Shown here: positions 21,258 to 29,181 of the stretch, piece after piece
How positions within the stretch are numbered: position 1 is the stretch's first letter
Layout: each line of letters starts with the position of its first letter
DNA from: Lepas anatifera
Taxonomy: Eukaryota; Arthropoda; Thecostraca; Lepadidae
Direction: 5' to 3'
DNA length: 64,000 nt
Assembly: GCA_034440635.1 (NCBI GenBank)
Contig: JAOTON010000040.1
Coordinates: 62,001 to 126,000, forward strand
Made by a program: the position numbers and the translations under genes
Notes under the pieces: generated by a model
The model's input: the letters and a program-made list of their open reading frames with translations, nothing else
What the model was told of the DNA's origin: nothing
The model's database searches: none

Positions 21258-21781
21258 TGTGGTAGTATTTAAGATAGTGATGGATCCTGAAGGGATTCCT
21301 TTAACTGATGGGTAATAAGCAGCTGAGTGAAGGTAATGTGAAGGGAAACCTTTTTGGCGCCAAACTTGAAGTATTTTCATTTGGCAGCATATGGAAGCCA
21401 TAGCCTCTACAGTGTTTTTGCCTGTGGTTTGCTCATTTGTGAGACAGACATCATGATGAGTGGTTCTCAGTTCAGCTTGCTGCCAAAACGTGAGTAATAA
21501 GTTGGGTAGTGCATGATTGTGGAAGACTTCATCGAATGGTTAACATATCGGTGTTGTGGAGTTGCTATTCTGTTCTTTTTGTGCTATTGTTGGAATGCAG
21601 CGAGTGATATCTTTCGTTGCTGGCTGTTTCAGGGCGAGCGTTTTGATGGCTCTGTCTTTTTGGGCCTTTTTGCATGCTTTGGCATTTTGGAGGATAAAGC
21701 TGCCCTTAAATAAACCAAGCTACTTTCTCTGGATATGGAGTTTTCACACCAGGAAGCAAGCGGATTATAGACACAACTACA
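21258..21781 (+). repeat. 5' LTR of the Ty3/gypsy element
   Basis: It begins TGTGGTAG and ends AACTACA. A polyadenylation signal AATAAA lies at 21,709-21,714, about 70 bp before the LTR end, consistent with an R/U5 boundary nearby. Immediately downstream, TGGTGACAGCGGTGG (from 21,785) starts with the TGG expected of a primer-binding site complementary to a tRNA 3' CCA end. I do not assign the tRNA. Confidence 0.95.
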
Positions 21782-21784
21782 TTT

Positions 21785-21802
21785 TGGTGACAGCGGTGGA
21801 GC
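21785..21802 (+). promoter_or_regulatory. Putative tRNA primer-binding site
   Basis: TGGTGACAGCGGTGGAGC starts 3 bp after the 5' LTR. TGG matches the universal tRNA CCA end and the position is canonical for minus-strand priming in Ty3-type elements. Which tRNA would pair is undetermined. Confidence 0.6.
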
Positions 21803-22447
21803 CTATGGCATTAAGGATCAAGATTTGGATTGGTGGTTGGTGAGTGAGTCAATGCAAGGCTTTGAAGAAAGGACTCTTTCAAGGTAGGCACCATGCTGGC
21901 AGTTTTGATTCAATTCTGATTTTGGCATACAAGATTGCAGCTGGTACTGACGGGAACCTGCAGTGGAATGTCTGCGGCTAGTGAGTAGGTGCTCACATTG
22001 CGCTTTGGCTTTGGAATCACAGCCTGCAATGTAGGCTTGTGCTTTGGACTTGAGGCTGCTGCTTGCAATTTTTGAACGGCACCTGTGGCTTGCAATTTTT
22101 GGGCTGAAACTGTGGCTGATGAATTCAGCTGATGATCACTGCTTGCTTTTGGCTTTTGTCTGCAGTCTTCATTACACAGCTTTGTGGCAGTTTTTCATTC
22201 GTGCCAGATGATAAGGTCCAACTTTAGTGCACAATACTACTGGATCAGCCAGTTCCTGCTTTTTGATTTTGTTCATTCAATTTGTGCTGAAGACAGTGAA
22301 CTACAGTGTGGCTTTTCTAGTGCTTGTAAATGATTTGGTGCATGTGTTTTGTATTTAATGCTTGATGCGCACTGCCTGCGGAATTGCATGTGTTAGTGTA
22401 AGCTAGAAGGTTTTGCTTAGATTTGGAAGTTTTGTAGGACACATTTC

Positions 22448-23347
22448 ATGCACAAGTTGGGAGATAGAATTAAAACTGAAAATAATACTGAGAATAGTAC
22501 TGCCAGTCTCACTCCTGCTGCAATCATGGATAGTTTGGGGCACAGTGCCATTCCGTTGCCAAAGTTTGATGGCAGCAGTCCCTTTTCAAGGTTTGTGGAA
22601 GATTTTGAAATTTATGCCAGAATTCAGGGATGGGATGGGGGCAAGAAGAAAGATGTCTTGCCCCTGTGTTTGTTGGGTATTGCCAGAGATGCATATGATG
22701 CTGTGGGGGAGGGGCAGAGAGGCTCGTTTGAGTCCATTATTGAGAAGATGAGGGAAAACTTCCAAGGTAAGAGCACCGTTGACTGTCATCTGGCTTTGAA
22801 TAAGTTGAGATACAGACCAGGTGAGTCTTTGGATGCTTTTGTTATTCAGCTTAGGAAGCTGATAGTGTCAGCCTTTCCTCATCAACCAGTGGAAGGCTTG
22901 ATGTTCAATCATTTCCTTCTGGCACTGCCTGAAAATTACAGGATCACCATTGTAGCGGATGGTATTTCTTCATTTGATCGTGCACTTGCCAAGGTAAGGA
23001 ATTTGGTGTCAGCAGCTGAAATGCAAAGCAATGCAGTGCGACAGGTCTCAGATGACACAGATCCTGAGGTTAAGCGTTTGCAAGAAAAAGTCTCAGAGCT
23101 GGAACATAGGTTGGAAACACTAAATGTCCAGAGGGAACCTAGTTTTTGCCGCAGGGTTCAGCAGGGTCCGGCTGACAAAGCATGTTTCGCGTGTGGTGAT
23201 ATGACTCATCTGAAGCCCAGCTGCAGATTCAGAGACGCTGCATGTTACCAGTGTGGGCGTAGGGGGCACATTTCCAGGGTGTGCCGGGGCAGAGGAAGGG
23301 GAGTGCCTAACAGAGGGGCAGCGAGTAGAGTTAATCAGGGAAACTGA
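22448..23347 (+). CDS. gag: Ty3/gypsy Gag with two zinc knuckles
   Basis: 299 codons from ATG at 22,448 to TGA at 23,345. The N-terminal two thirds resembles a retrotransposon capsid (FEIYARIQGWDGGKKKDV, then LNKLRYRPGESLDAFVIQL, residues ~55-160). A heptad-rich segment follows near residue 205-230 (VKRLQEKVSELEHRLETL). Two CCHC nucleocapsid knuckles come next: CFACGDMTHLKPSC and CYQCGRRGHISRVC, then a basic tail. It should assemble the cytoplasmic particle and package RNA. The final sense codons GGA AAC sit in a slippery heptamer directly before the stop, linking it to pol by -1 frameshifting. A later in-frame ATG at residue 27 is possible, but the first gives the fuller protein. Confidence 0.95.
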   Translation: MHKLGDRIKTENNTENSTASLTPAAIMDSLGHSAIPLPKFDGSSPFSRFVEDFEIYARIQGWDGGKKKDVLPLCLLGIARDAYDAVGEGQRGSFESIIEKMRENFQGKSTVDCHLALNKLRYRPGESLDAFVIQLRKLIVSAFPHQPVEGLMFNHFLLALPENYRITIVADGISSFDRALAKVRNLVSAAEMQSNAVRQVSDDTDPEVKRLQEKVSELEHRLETLNVQREPSFCRRVQQGPADKACFACGDMTHLKPSCRFRDAACYQCGRRGHISRVCRGRGRGVPNRGAASRVNQGN

Positions 23348-23380
23348 AAGGGTTGCGAGTGGCACCCCTGTCTTGCAACC
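23338..23380 (+). promoter_or_regulatory. -1 programmed ribosomal frameshift signal between gag and pol
   Basis: The heptamer G GGA AAC (23,338-23,344) has X-XXY-YYZ form in the gag frame and is followed at once by the gag TGA. After a 6-nt spacer (23,345-23,350), GGTTGCGAG (23,351-23,359) can pair with CTTGCAACC (23,372-23,380), giving a 9-bp stem with one G-U pair and a 12-nt loop. The loop's CCCC (23,365-23,368) could pair with GGGGG at 23,391-23,395 to form an H-type pseudoknot. A -1 slip enters the open pol frame, whose last upstream stop is TAA at 23,332. Confidence 0.85.
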
Positions 23381-26300
23381 AAAAGGGTAAGGGGGCAAAT
23401 GATGAAAATCAACCATCAATAAGGGACAGCTCTATTCAGCTTAACCCAAACATGACATTTTCTGCTCAGGTGGGTGGAGCAGATTGTTCTTGCTTGTTAG
23501 ACACAGGAAGCTCGATCAGTGTTATGCATAAAGCTGTTTTTGATGTGCTCCCAAGTAAACCCAAACTGTGCAAGACAGCAACCTCAGCTAAGACGGCCAC
23601 ACAGGAATCGCTCCCCTTGTTAGGTAGGTCCATTGTAAGTTTCAAAATGGGGGGTATGATGATGACAATTCCTGTTTACGTATCTGATTGCATTGATGTC
23701 CCATGTCTGCTTGGTTTGGACTTTTTGCAGGTTTGTCCATGTGTGATCGACTTGTCCAATCAACGACTCGTTTTGGCACCTGCTGAGAGCATTAGATCGG
23801 TGTCAACTGAGGTAACTTCTGTGGGTCGTGTTGTTCTGAGTCAGTCTGTGAGCATTCCCCCTGGCCAGGAGATGTATTTGAATGGTATGGTACCCAATGC
23901 AGATTACAGGGGCACAGCAATGCTGGAACCAACTTTACAGATTGAGGGTTTGGAATTCATGGACTCTGTTGTTGATCTGCAGGGTACCAAGGTGCCATGC
24001 ATGGTTCGGAATGTAACCATGGAGCCAATTACAATTCCCAAGCGCGCCGAAATTGGGGATTTACAAGTGGGTTTTGTTGAGTTACCATTGGAGGCTTCAG
24101 ATTGCAAGCCTGGGGAGAAGGGATGCAACATTGCTAATCTCAAATTTAGCGATAGTAAATTAACAGAGGAACAGACCAATGCTGTTAAGTCTGTGCTGAA
24201 GAAGTATGAGAGCATGTTTGACGGACATCTTGGTCACACAACACTGGTGAGCCATAGTATCGATACGGGTGAAAGCCCACCCGTGCGACAGATGCCCCGG
24301 CGGGTTCCCCCGCATTTGCGTGATGAGCTGAAAAAACAGATAGATGATCTAGTGGAACAGGGTGTATTAGTCGAGTCTTTTGGATCTTGGTCATCTCCTA
24401 TCTGCATAGTCCGGAAAAAGAATAACAGCATCAGACTTTGCTCAGATTTGCGGCGTTTGAATGCTGTTACAAAGACGCCCTCATATCCCATTCCCAGAAT
24501 GGACGACACACTGGACGCCCTATCTGGCTCTAGTTTGTTCTGTACTTTAGATCTTAACAGTTGTTATTTCCAAATTCCTGTGGATTTGAAAGATCAGCTC
24601 AAAACTCAGATTGTTACTCCATTTGGTAGTTACTCCTGGACCAGAATGCCGCAGGGGGCTAAGGGAGCCCCTATGACATGTGCAAAACTGCTGAATGTAG
24701 TATTGGAGGGTGTGCCTGCTTCAGAGTGTGTGCATTATTTTGATGACCTGGTTGTACATGGCACATCATTTTCTGAGGTCTTGCGCAGGTTGGACAGAGT
24801 ATTGTCCAAGCTGTACCATGCGGGGCTGACATTGAATCTCAAAAAGTGTTCATTATTCCAGAAGAGTGTGTTGTTCCTGGGACACATCGTCTCAGCGGAT
24901 GGGCTGACTCCAGATCCTGGGAAGGTCGAACGGGTGAGGGATTGGCCGGTTCCTCACAACGCTAAGCAGCTGGTGTCATTTCTTGGACTTGCCAGTTTCT
25001 TTCGCAAGTATGTGAAGGATTTTTCTATGATTGCTGCTCCGTTGTACAAGCTTACTGTCAAGGAGGTGCCATTTGTTTGGACAGATGAGGCTCAGAGTAG
25101 CTTTGACATGATAAAGCGGGCGCTTTGCTGTGCACCTGTCCTGGGCTTTCCTCAGTTTGGTCCTGAAGCAGGAAGGTTCACTCTTCAGTGTGATGCCAGC
25201 GGCGAGGGTTTGGGCGCCGTACTTCTGCAGAATCAAGATGGTGTCAATAGAGTGATAGCTTATGCAAGTCATCGTTTATCGAAATCTCAGATGAACTATT
25301 CCACAACCAAATTGGAGTTGCTGGCATGTGTCACTTTTGTCACGCATTTTCGTCATTTTTTGTTGGGGAAGAGATTCCGCTTGGAGTCTGATCATGCATC
25401 ATTGCAGTGGCTCATGAACTTCAAAAACCCCAGTGGAATGCTAGCGCGCTGGCTGGAGCGGCTATCTGAGTTCGATTTTGAAATTGTGTATCGCCCACGA
25501 CTTCTGAATTCTGCCGCTGATAGTTTGTCTCGACGTCCCGTCGATTCAGTTGATGTGGGGACTCAAACTGAAGAAGGTGACTACTTTAGGCAGAACGAAA
25601 CTTGCTTGCATGTGAGTAAAGATCCGAAGCATGGAGTTCCCACCAAAGACACTGGTGTGTCTTGGTCAGCATGCTTCATGAGAGAGGCGCAGAGCAAAGA
25701 TCCGGCGGTGGCTGGCATGGGTTTGTGTGTTTCTACTGGGAGGAAACCTTTCAGGCGAGATCTATGCCCAAGAGGCAAATTGCTGCTCAAACAATGGAGC
25801 CGTTTGCGAATGGAAAACGGAGTTTTGTATAGAGTTTGTAGGCATCGTCGTGGGGTAGACAGTGTTCAGCTTGTCGTTCCGGAGAACTTGGTTGCTGGAG
25901 TTTTGACATCTCTCCATGCTGGTCCCACAGGTGGCCATTTTGGGTCTAGTCATATGGTGGACCAAATCAGGCTGCGGTTTTGGTGGCCTCGACTGGCAGA
26001 AAACGTAGATAGCTTCTGCAAGAAGTGTGAGCGGTGTGCTTCTCGGGGAAATCCTAGACAGAAACCAAGGGCTGCGATGGGTGAGTTGAGGTCGGAGCAG
26101 CCATTCGACACGATTGCGATCGACTTCTTGAGTGGACTGCCAGAGACTGTTCAGGGCAATAGACATCTATTGGTAGTGACGTGTCATTTCACAAGATGGG
26201 TGGAGTGTTTTCCACTCCCTGACATGAAGGCAATTAGTGTGGCTAAGGTGCTTGTCAATGAATTCATTGCCCGTTATGGGTGTCCTAGGCGTATTCATAG

Positions 26301-27498
26301 TGACTGTGCGGCGAACTTTACCGGCCAGGTCATTTCAGAGATGTGTTCACTGCTGAATATTGAGAAGTCAAAAATATCTGCATACCATCCCAGTGGTAAT
26401 GGAAAGTGTGAGCGCATGATGAGGACTATTCTTGACATGCTATCTAAATACTTGGAAGAAAACCACGACGAGTGGGATGTCCATATTCCTTTATTGATGA
26501 TGGGATATAGGGCTCAAGTCCATAGCAGCTTAGGTTACTCGCCCTACTTCCTAATGTTTGCAAGGGAGCCATCGTTGCCCATTGACGTGGACATGGGAAC
26601 AAGGAGTATTCCTCAAAATCGGACTGTGGCCGAATACGTTGATACTCTTTGTAAGAGTCTGGAGCAGGCTCATAAGTTTGCTCTGAAGTCTTCCGACAGA
26701 CGACACTGCAGTAACAAACAGCAGTACGAAAAGAAGCTTGACGATCACACCTACAGTCCTGGTGATAAAGTATACCTGTATAGGAATGTTGTCAAAAAGG
26801 GTGAGTACTATAAATTTATACGCCCATGGAAACGAGCTGAAGTCCTGTCCAAAGTTGGGGATTTGAACTATCGGGTTCGGTTGGAGGGAAAGAGAAACTC
26901 CCTTTTGGTACACCATAATCGCTTAAGGCATCGGCTTGTGGAGAATGATTATGGATTGCTCATGCAGGATGGGGCAGTTGGAGCACGGCCGGCAGCTGAT
27001 CCTGTCGTTAACAGCGAGCAGGGATCGGGATCTGTGGGAATACCCGGGGTCAGAAGAGAGAGCGCAGCAAGCCTTCCTCGGTCTGATGATGATTTCTGGG
27101 CTTCACCTGCAGTTGTCGACCCTGGGATGAGAAGGGAGGAGGAGGAGGATAGGCAATCAAATGATGTGTTAGCAGGTTGTTTGTCTCCTCCCAATCGTAG
27201 GCAGACTTTTCCGCCTGACCCGATTTTGGAGCATGCTGTTGATGGTGATCAATCGTGTTTGAGCTCCGGAGAGAACCATGTTGTGAATGGCTATGAACCA
27301 AGAGACATGGATGGTGGTTTAAACGTATCTCCCAGTATATCTGATTCAGAATCGGAGGAGAATGCTCTAGCATCTGACTCGGAATTGCAGGTAAGTGCTC
27401 CAACATTTGCCAGGACTAGCCCAGGAGGGCAAACTCCAGTTGGTGAGTTTAGGAGGTCTAAGCGTGCACGGAGGCCGCCGGATCGATATTCGCCGTAA
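23338..27498 (+). CDS. pol: Ty3/gypsy Pol: protease, RT, RNase H, integrase
   Basis: The frame is open from 23,335 to TAA at 27,496 with no ATG near the beginning, so it is expected as a Gag-Pol fusion by -1 frameshift. Counting from the TTG at 23,353, domains in order are: aspartic protease CLLDTGSS (~residue 50) with LLGLDFL; RT with LDLNSCYFQIPV, RMPQGAKGAP and catalytic YFDDL (~462); RNase H with LQCDASGEGLGAVLL (~612), a downstream E (KLELLA) and D (ESDHASLQWL); integrase HHCC zinc finger (HAGPTGGHFG...CKKCERC, ~856); the catalytic D,D,E as AIDFLSGL (~923), HSDCAANF (~982) and GNGKCERMMR (~1019); then a C-terminal LYRNVVKKGEYYKF...HHNRLRH segment. All catalytic residues are intact. The ~180-residue acidic, Ser-rich tail after the integrase is unassigned. 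Confidence 0.95.
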   Translation, partial: GKLKGLRVAPLSCNQKGKGANDENQPSIRDSSIQLNPNMTFSAQVGGADCSCLLDTGSSISVMHKAVFDVLPSKPKLCKTATSAKTATQESLPLLGRSIVSFKMGGMMMTIPVYVSDCIDVPCLLGLDFLQVCPCVIDLSNQRLVLAPAESIRSVSTEVTSVGRVVLSQSVSIPPGQEMYLNGMVPNADYRGTAMLEPTLQIEGLEFMDSVVDLQGTKVPCMVRNVTMEPITIPKRAEIGDLQVGFVELPLEASDCKPGEKGCNIANLKFSDSKLTEEQTNAVKSVLKKYESMFDGHLGHTTLVSHSIDTGESPPVRQMPRRVPPHLRDELKKQIDDLVEQGVLVESFGSWSSPICIVRKKNNSIRLCSDLRRLNAVTKTPSYPIPRMDDTLDALSGSSLFCTLDLNSCYFQIPVDLKDQLKTQIVTPFGSYSWTRMPQGAKGAPMTCAKLLNVVLEGVPASECVHYFDDLVVHGTSFSEVLRRLDRVLSKLYHAGLTLNLKKCSLFQKSVLFLGHIVSADGLTPDPGKVERVRDWPVPHNAKQLVSFLGLASFFRKYVKDFSMIAAPLYKLTVKEVPFVWTDEAQSSFDMIKRALCCAPVLGFPQFGPEAGRFTLQCDASGEGLGAVLLQNQDGVNRVIAYASHRLSKSQMNYSTTKLELLACVTFVTHFRHFLLGKRFRLESDHASLQWLMNFKNPSGMLARWLERLSEFDFEIVYRPRLLNSAADSLSRRPVDSVDVGTQTEEGDYFRQNETCLHVSKDPKHGVPTKDTGVSWSACFMREAQSKDPAVAGMGLCVSTGRKPFRRDLCPRGKLLLKQWSRLRMENGVLYRVCRHRRGVDSVQLVVPENLVAGVLTSLHAGPTGGHFGSSHMVDQIRLRFWWPRLAENVDSFCKKCERCASRGNPRQKPRAAMGELRSEQPFDTIAIDFLSGLPETVQGNRHLLVVTCHFTRWVECFPLPDMKAISVAKVLVNEFIARYGCPRRIHSDCAANFTGQVISEMCSLLNIEKSKISAYHPSGNGKCERMMRTILDMLSKYLEENHDEWDVHIPLLMMGYRAQVHSSLGYSPYFLMFAREPSLPIDVDMGTRSIPQNRTVAEYVDTLCKSLEQAHKFALKSSDRRHCSNKQQYEKKLDDHTYSPGDKVYLYRNVVKKGEYYKFIRPWKRAEVLSKVGDLNYRVRLEGKRNSLLVHHNRLRHRLVENDYGLLMQDGAVGARPAADPVVNSEQGSGSVGIPGVRRESAASLPRSDDDFWASPAVVDPGMRREEEEDRQSNDVLAGCLSPPNRRQTFPPDPILEHAVDGDQSCLSSGENHVVNGYEPRDMDGGLNVSPSISDSESEENALASDSELQVSAPTFARTSPGGQTPVGEFRRSKRARRPPDRYSP

Positions 27499-27788
27499 GG
27501 GCAGGGAAATATTGGTATTGGCTACTGATATGCTCTGGACCGATACAGTCTGATTTTGTCAATTAGTGTGTTCTGAGTTACTGGCAGTATTAATTCGGTT
27601 GTTCCTGGTTTCGATTTTGATTTTGTCTGCTGATTTTGATGCAGGACGTCCACTTGGATTTGTTAGTGAGTGAGTTTATGTTATTTCATTTGGCCAGTGT
27701 GGTTGGGTAGAATGTGGTACTTCAAGACAAAGGTCTTGGGCTGTGGTAATTTAGTGTGATATGGCTGTTGCTTTTTGGTTGGGTAGAA

Positions 27789-28312
27789 TGTGGTAGTATT
27801 TAAGATAGTGATGGATCCTGAAGGGATTCCTTTAACTGATGGGTAATAAGCAGCTGAGTGAAGGTAATGTGAAGGGAAACCTTTTTGGCGCCAAACTTGA
27901 AGTATTTTCATTTGGCAGCATATGGAAGCCATAGCCTCTACAGTGTTTTTGCCTGTGGTTTGCTCATTTGTGAGACAGACATCATGATGAGTGGTTCTCA
28001 GTTCAGCTTGCTGCCAAAACGTGAGTAATAAGTTGGGTAGTGCATGATTGTGGAAGACTTCATCGAATGGTTAACATATCGGTGTTGTGGAGTTGCTATT
28101 CTGTTCTTTTTGTGCTATTGTTGGAATGCAGCGAGTGATATCTTTCGTTGCTGGCTGTTTCAGGGCGAGCGTTTTGATGGCTCTGTCTTTTTGGGCCTTT
28201 TTGCATGCTTTGGCATTTTGGAGGATAAAGCTGCCCTTAAATAAACCAAGCTACTTTCTCTGGATATGGAGTTTTCACACCAGGAAGCAAGCGGATTATA
28301 GACACAACTACA
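27789..28312 (+). repeat. 3' LTR of the Ty3/gypsy element
   Basis: Same length and, as far as compared, same sequence as the 5' LTR, with AATAAA at 28,240-28,245. The 290 bp between pol and the LTR include a duplicated GGTTGGGTAGAATGTGGTA (27,705-27,723 and again at the LTR start). I see no convincing purine-only tract immediately upstream of the LTR; the nearest purine-rich word is AAGGGCAGGGAAA at 27,498. Confidence 0.95.
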
Positions 28313-28435
28313 AAATTATTTGTTGGCCACGTGGGATTGGAAGGGCACTCCTGGCTCCCTATGAAATGGGCAGTGTGCTAAAAGATTATTTCGTCAAGTC
28401 AATATCAAATTATCAACATTTAGTTTTATACTGGG

Positions 28436-29181
28436 CATAGGCGTAGGAACCGGGGGGGGCCAGGGGGCCACTGGCCCCCCCACTTATCAGTGATGGGCCC
28501 CCGCAACGGAGATAAGAATATCAAGAACTGTAATGTCAAGCAAGAAACTCTAACTGGCCCGATAGCTTGCCCCGGAACTCCGTTAAACTTACCTGTACCC
28601 CTAAACTAAGTTGAGGTCCTATGAGTCGATTTTAAGGTCCCCTGAGCTTCTGGGGGCCCCTGAACTGCTCTCTGATGCCATACGAGCTAATCTGGGCCAC
28701 TTGAGCTGAACTGAGCGCCCCTGAGGTGGTTTGGGCAGCATGAACTGTTCTAGGATGCCTAAACTGAGCTAGGAGCCGTGACCTTGAACAGGGCCCTGTG
28801 AGTTGGCCAGGCCCTATATCCACCGACCTGGGGGGCCCCTGAGCTGAGCTGGGACCGTAAAGTTAATATTGTCCCTTGTGCTAGTCTGGATCCCCTGTGA
28901 TGCACAGAAGACCATAAACTTATCTGAGGCCCCTGAACAGTAATAGGGCCCCTGCCTTGAAATTGGGTTGCAAGCTTTAATGGGAACCCTGAACTGTTCT
29001 GAAACCCCACATATGCCGACAAGGGGCCCCTGGATAATCCGGGCCCTTAAGCTTATCTGGTCATCAAAGCTAATATTGGCCTCTGTGTTGAACTGAGAGC
29101 CCCTGAGATGATCTGGGACCCCCTATAAGGCTTTACAGCCACTGACCACTGAGCTTGAATGGGCCTCTTGAGATGTTCTGA
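28436..29181. repeat. Left arm of the second inverted structure, GGGGCCC-AGCTGA array
   Basis: It starts with the hAT-like terminus CATAGGCGTAGGAACC (28,436) preceded by ATACTGGG, then a degenerate array of ~24-30-bp units around GGGGCCCCTGAGCTGA. Positions 28,888-29,181 are matched in inverse orientation by 31,422-31,552 and 32,394-32,552 on the far side of the CAGTGGCG element. The outer part (28,436-28,887) has no mirror partner because the right arm is truncated near 32,555. Confidence 0.65.

Larger units (their letters stand above)
21258..28312 (+). mobile_element. Complete Ty3/gypsy LTR retrotransposon
   Basis: Two 524-bp LTRs (21,258-21,781 and 27,789-28,312) start TGTGG and end CTACA, and 4-bp duplications AAAT lie outside (21,254-21,257, 28,313-28,316). 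In the paralogous block at ~49,810 the site reads GGATAAAATAATTGGG, i.e. AAAT once and no element. The order is gag, then pol with protease, RT, RNase H and integrase, the Ty3/gypsy order. The LTRs look identical wherever I compared them and both ORFs are open, so the insertion is recent relative to the block duplication. There is no env-like ORF and no chromodomain that I can see. Confidence 0.95.

Noticed and set aside
21513..21713. 66-95 codon ORFs inside both LTRs
   Set aside because: They are identical only because the LTRs are identical; they have hydrophobic, stop-limited composition and no known LTR-encoded protein family fits.
21258..28312. An endogenous retrovirus
   Set aside because: No env-like ORF follows pol (only ~290 bp before the 3' LTR). 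Gag, pol and LTR features fit a Ty3/gypsy retrotransposon.
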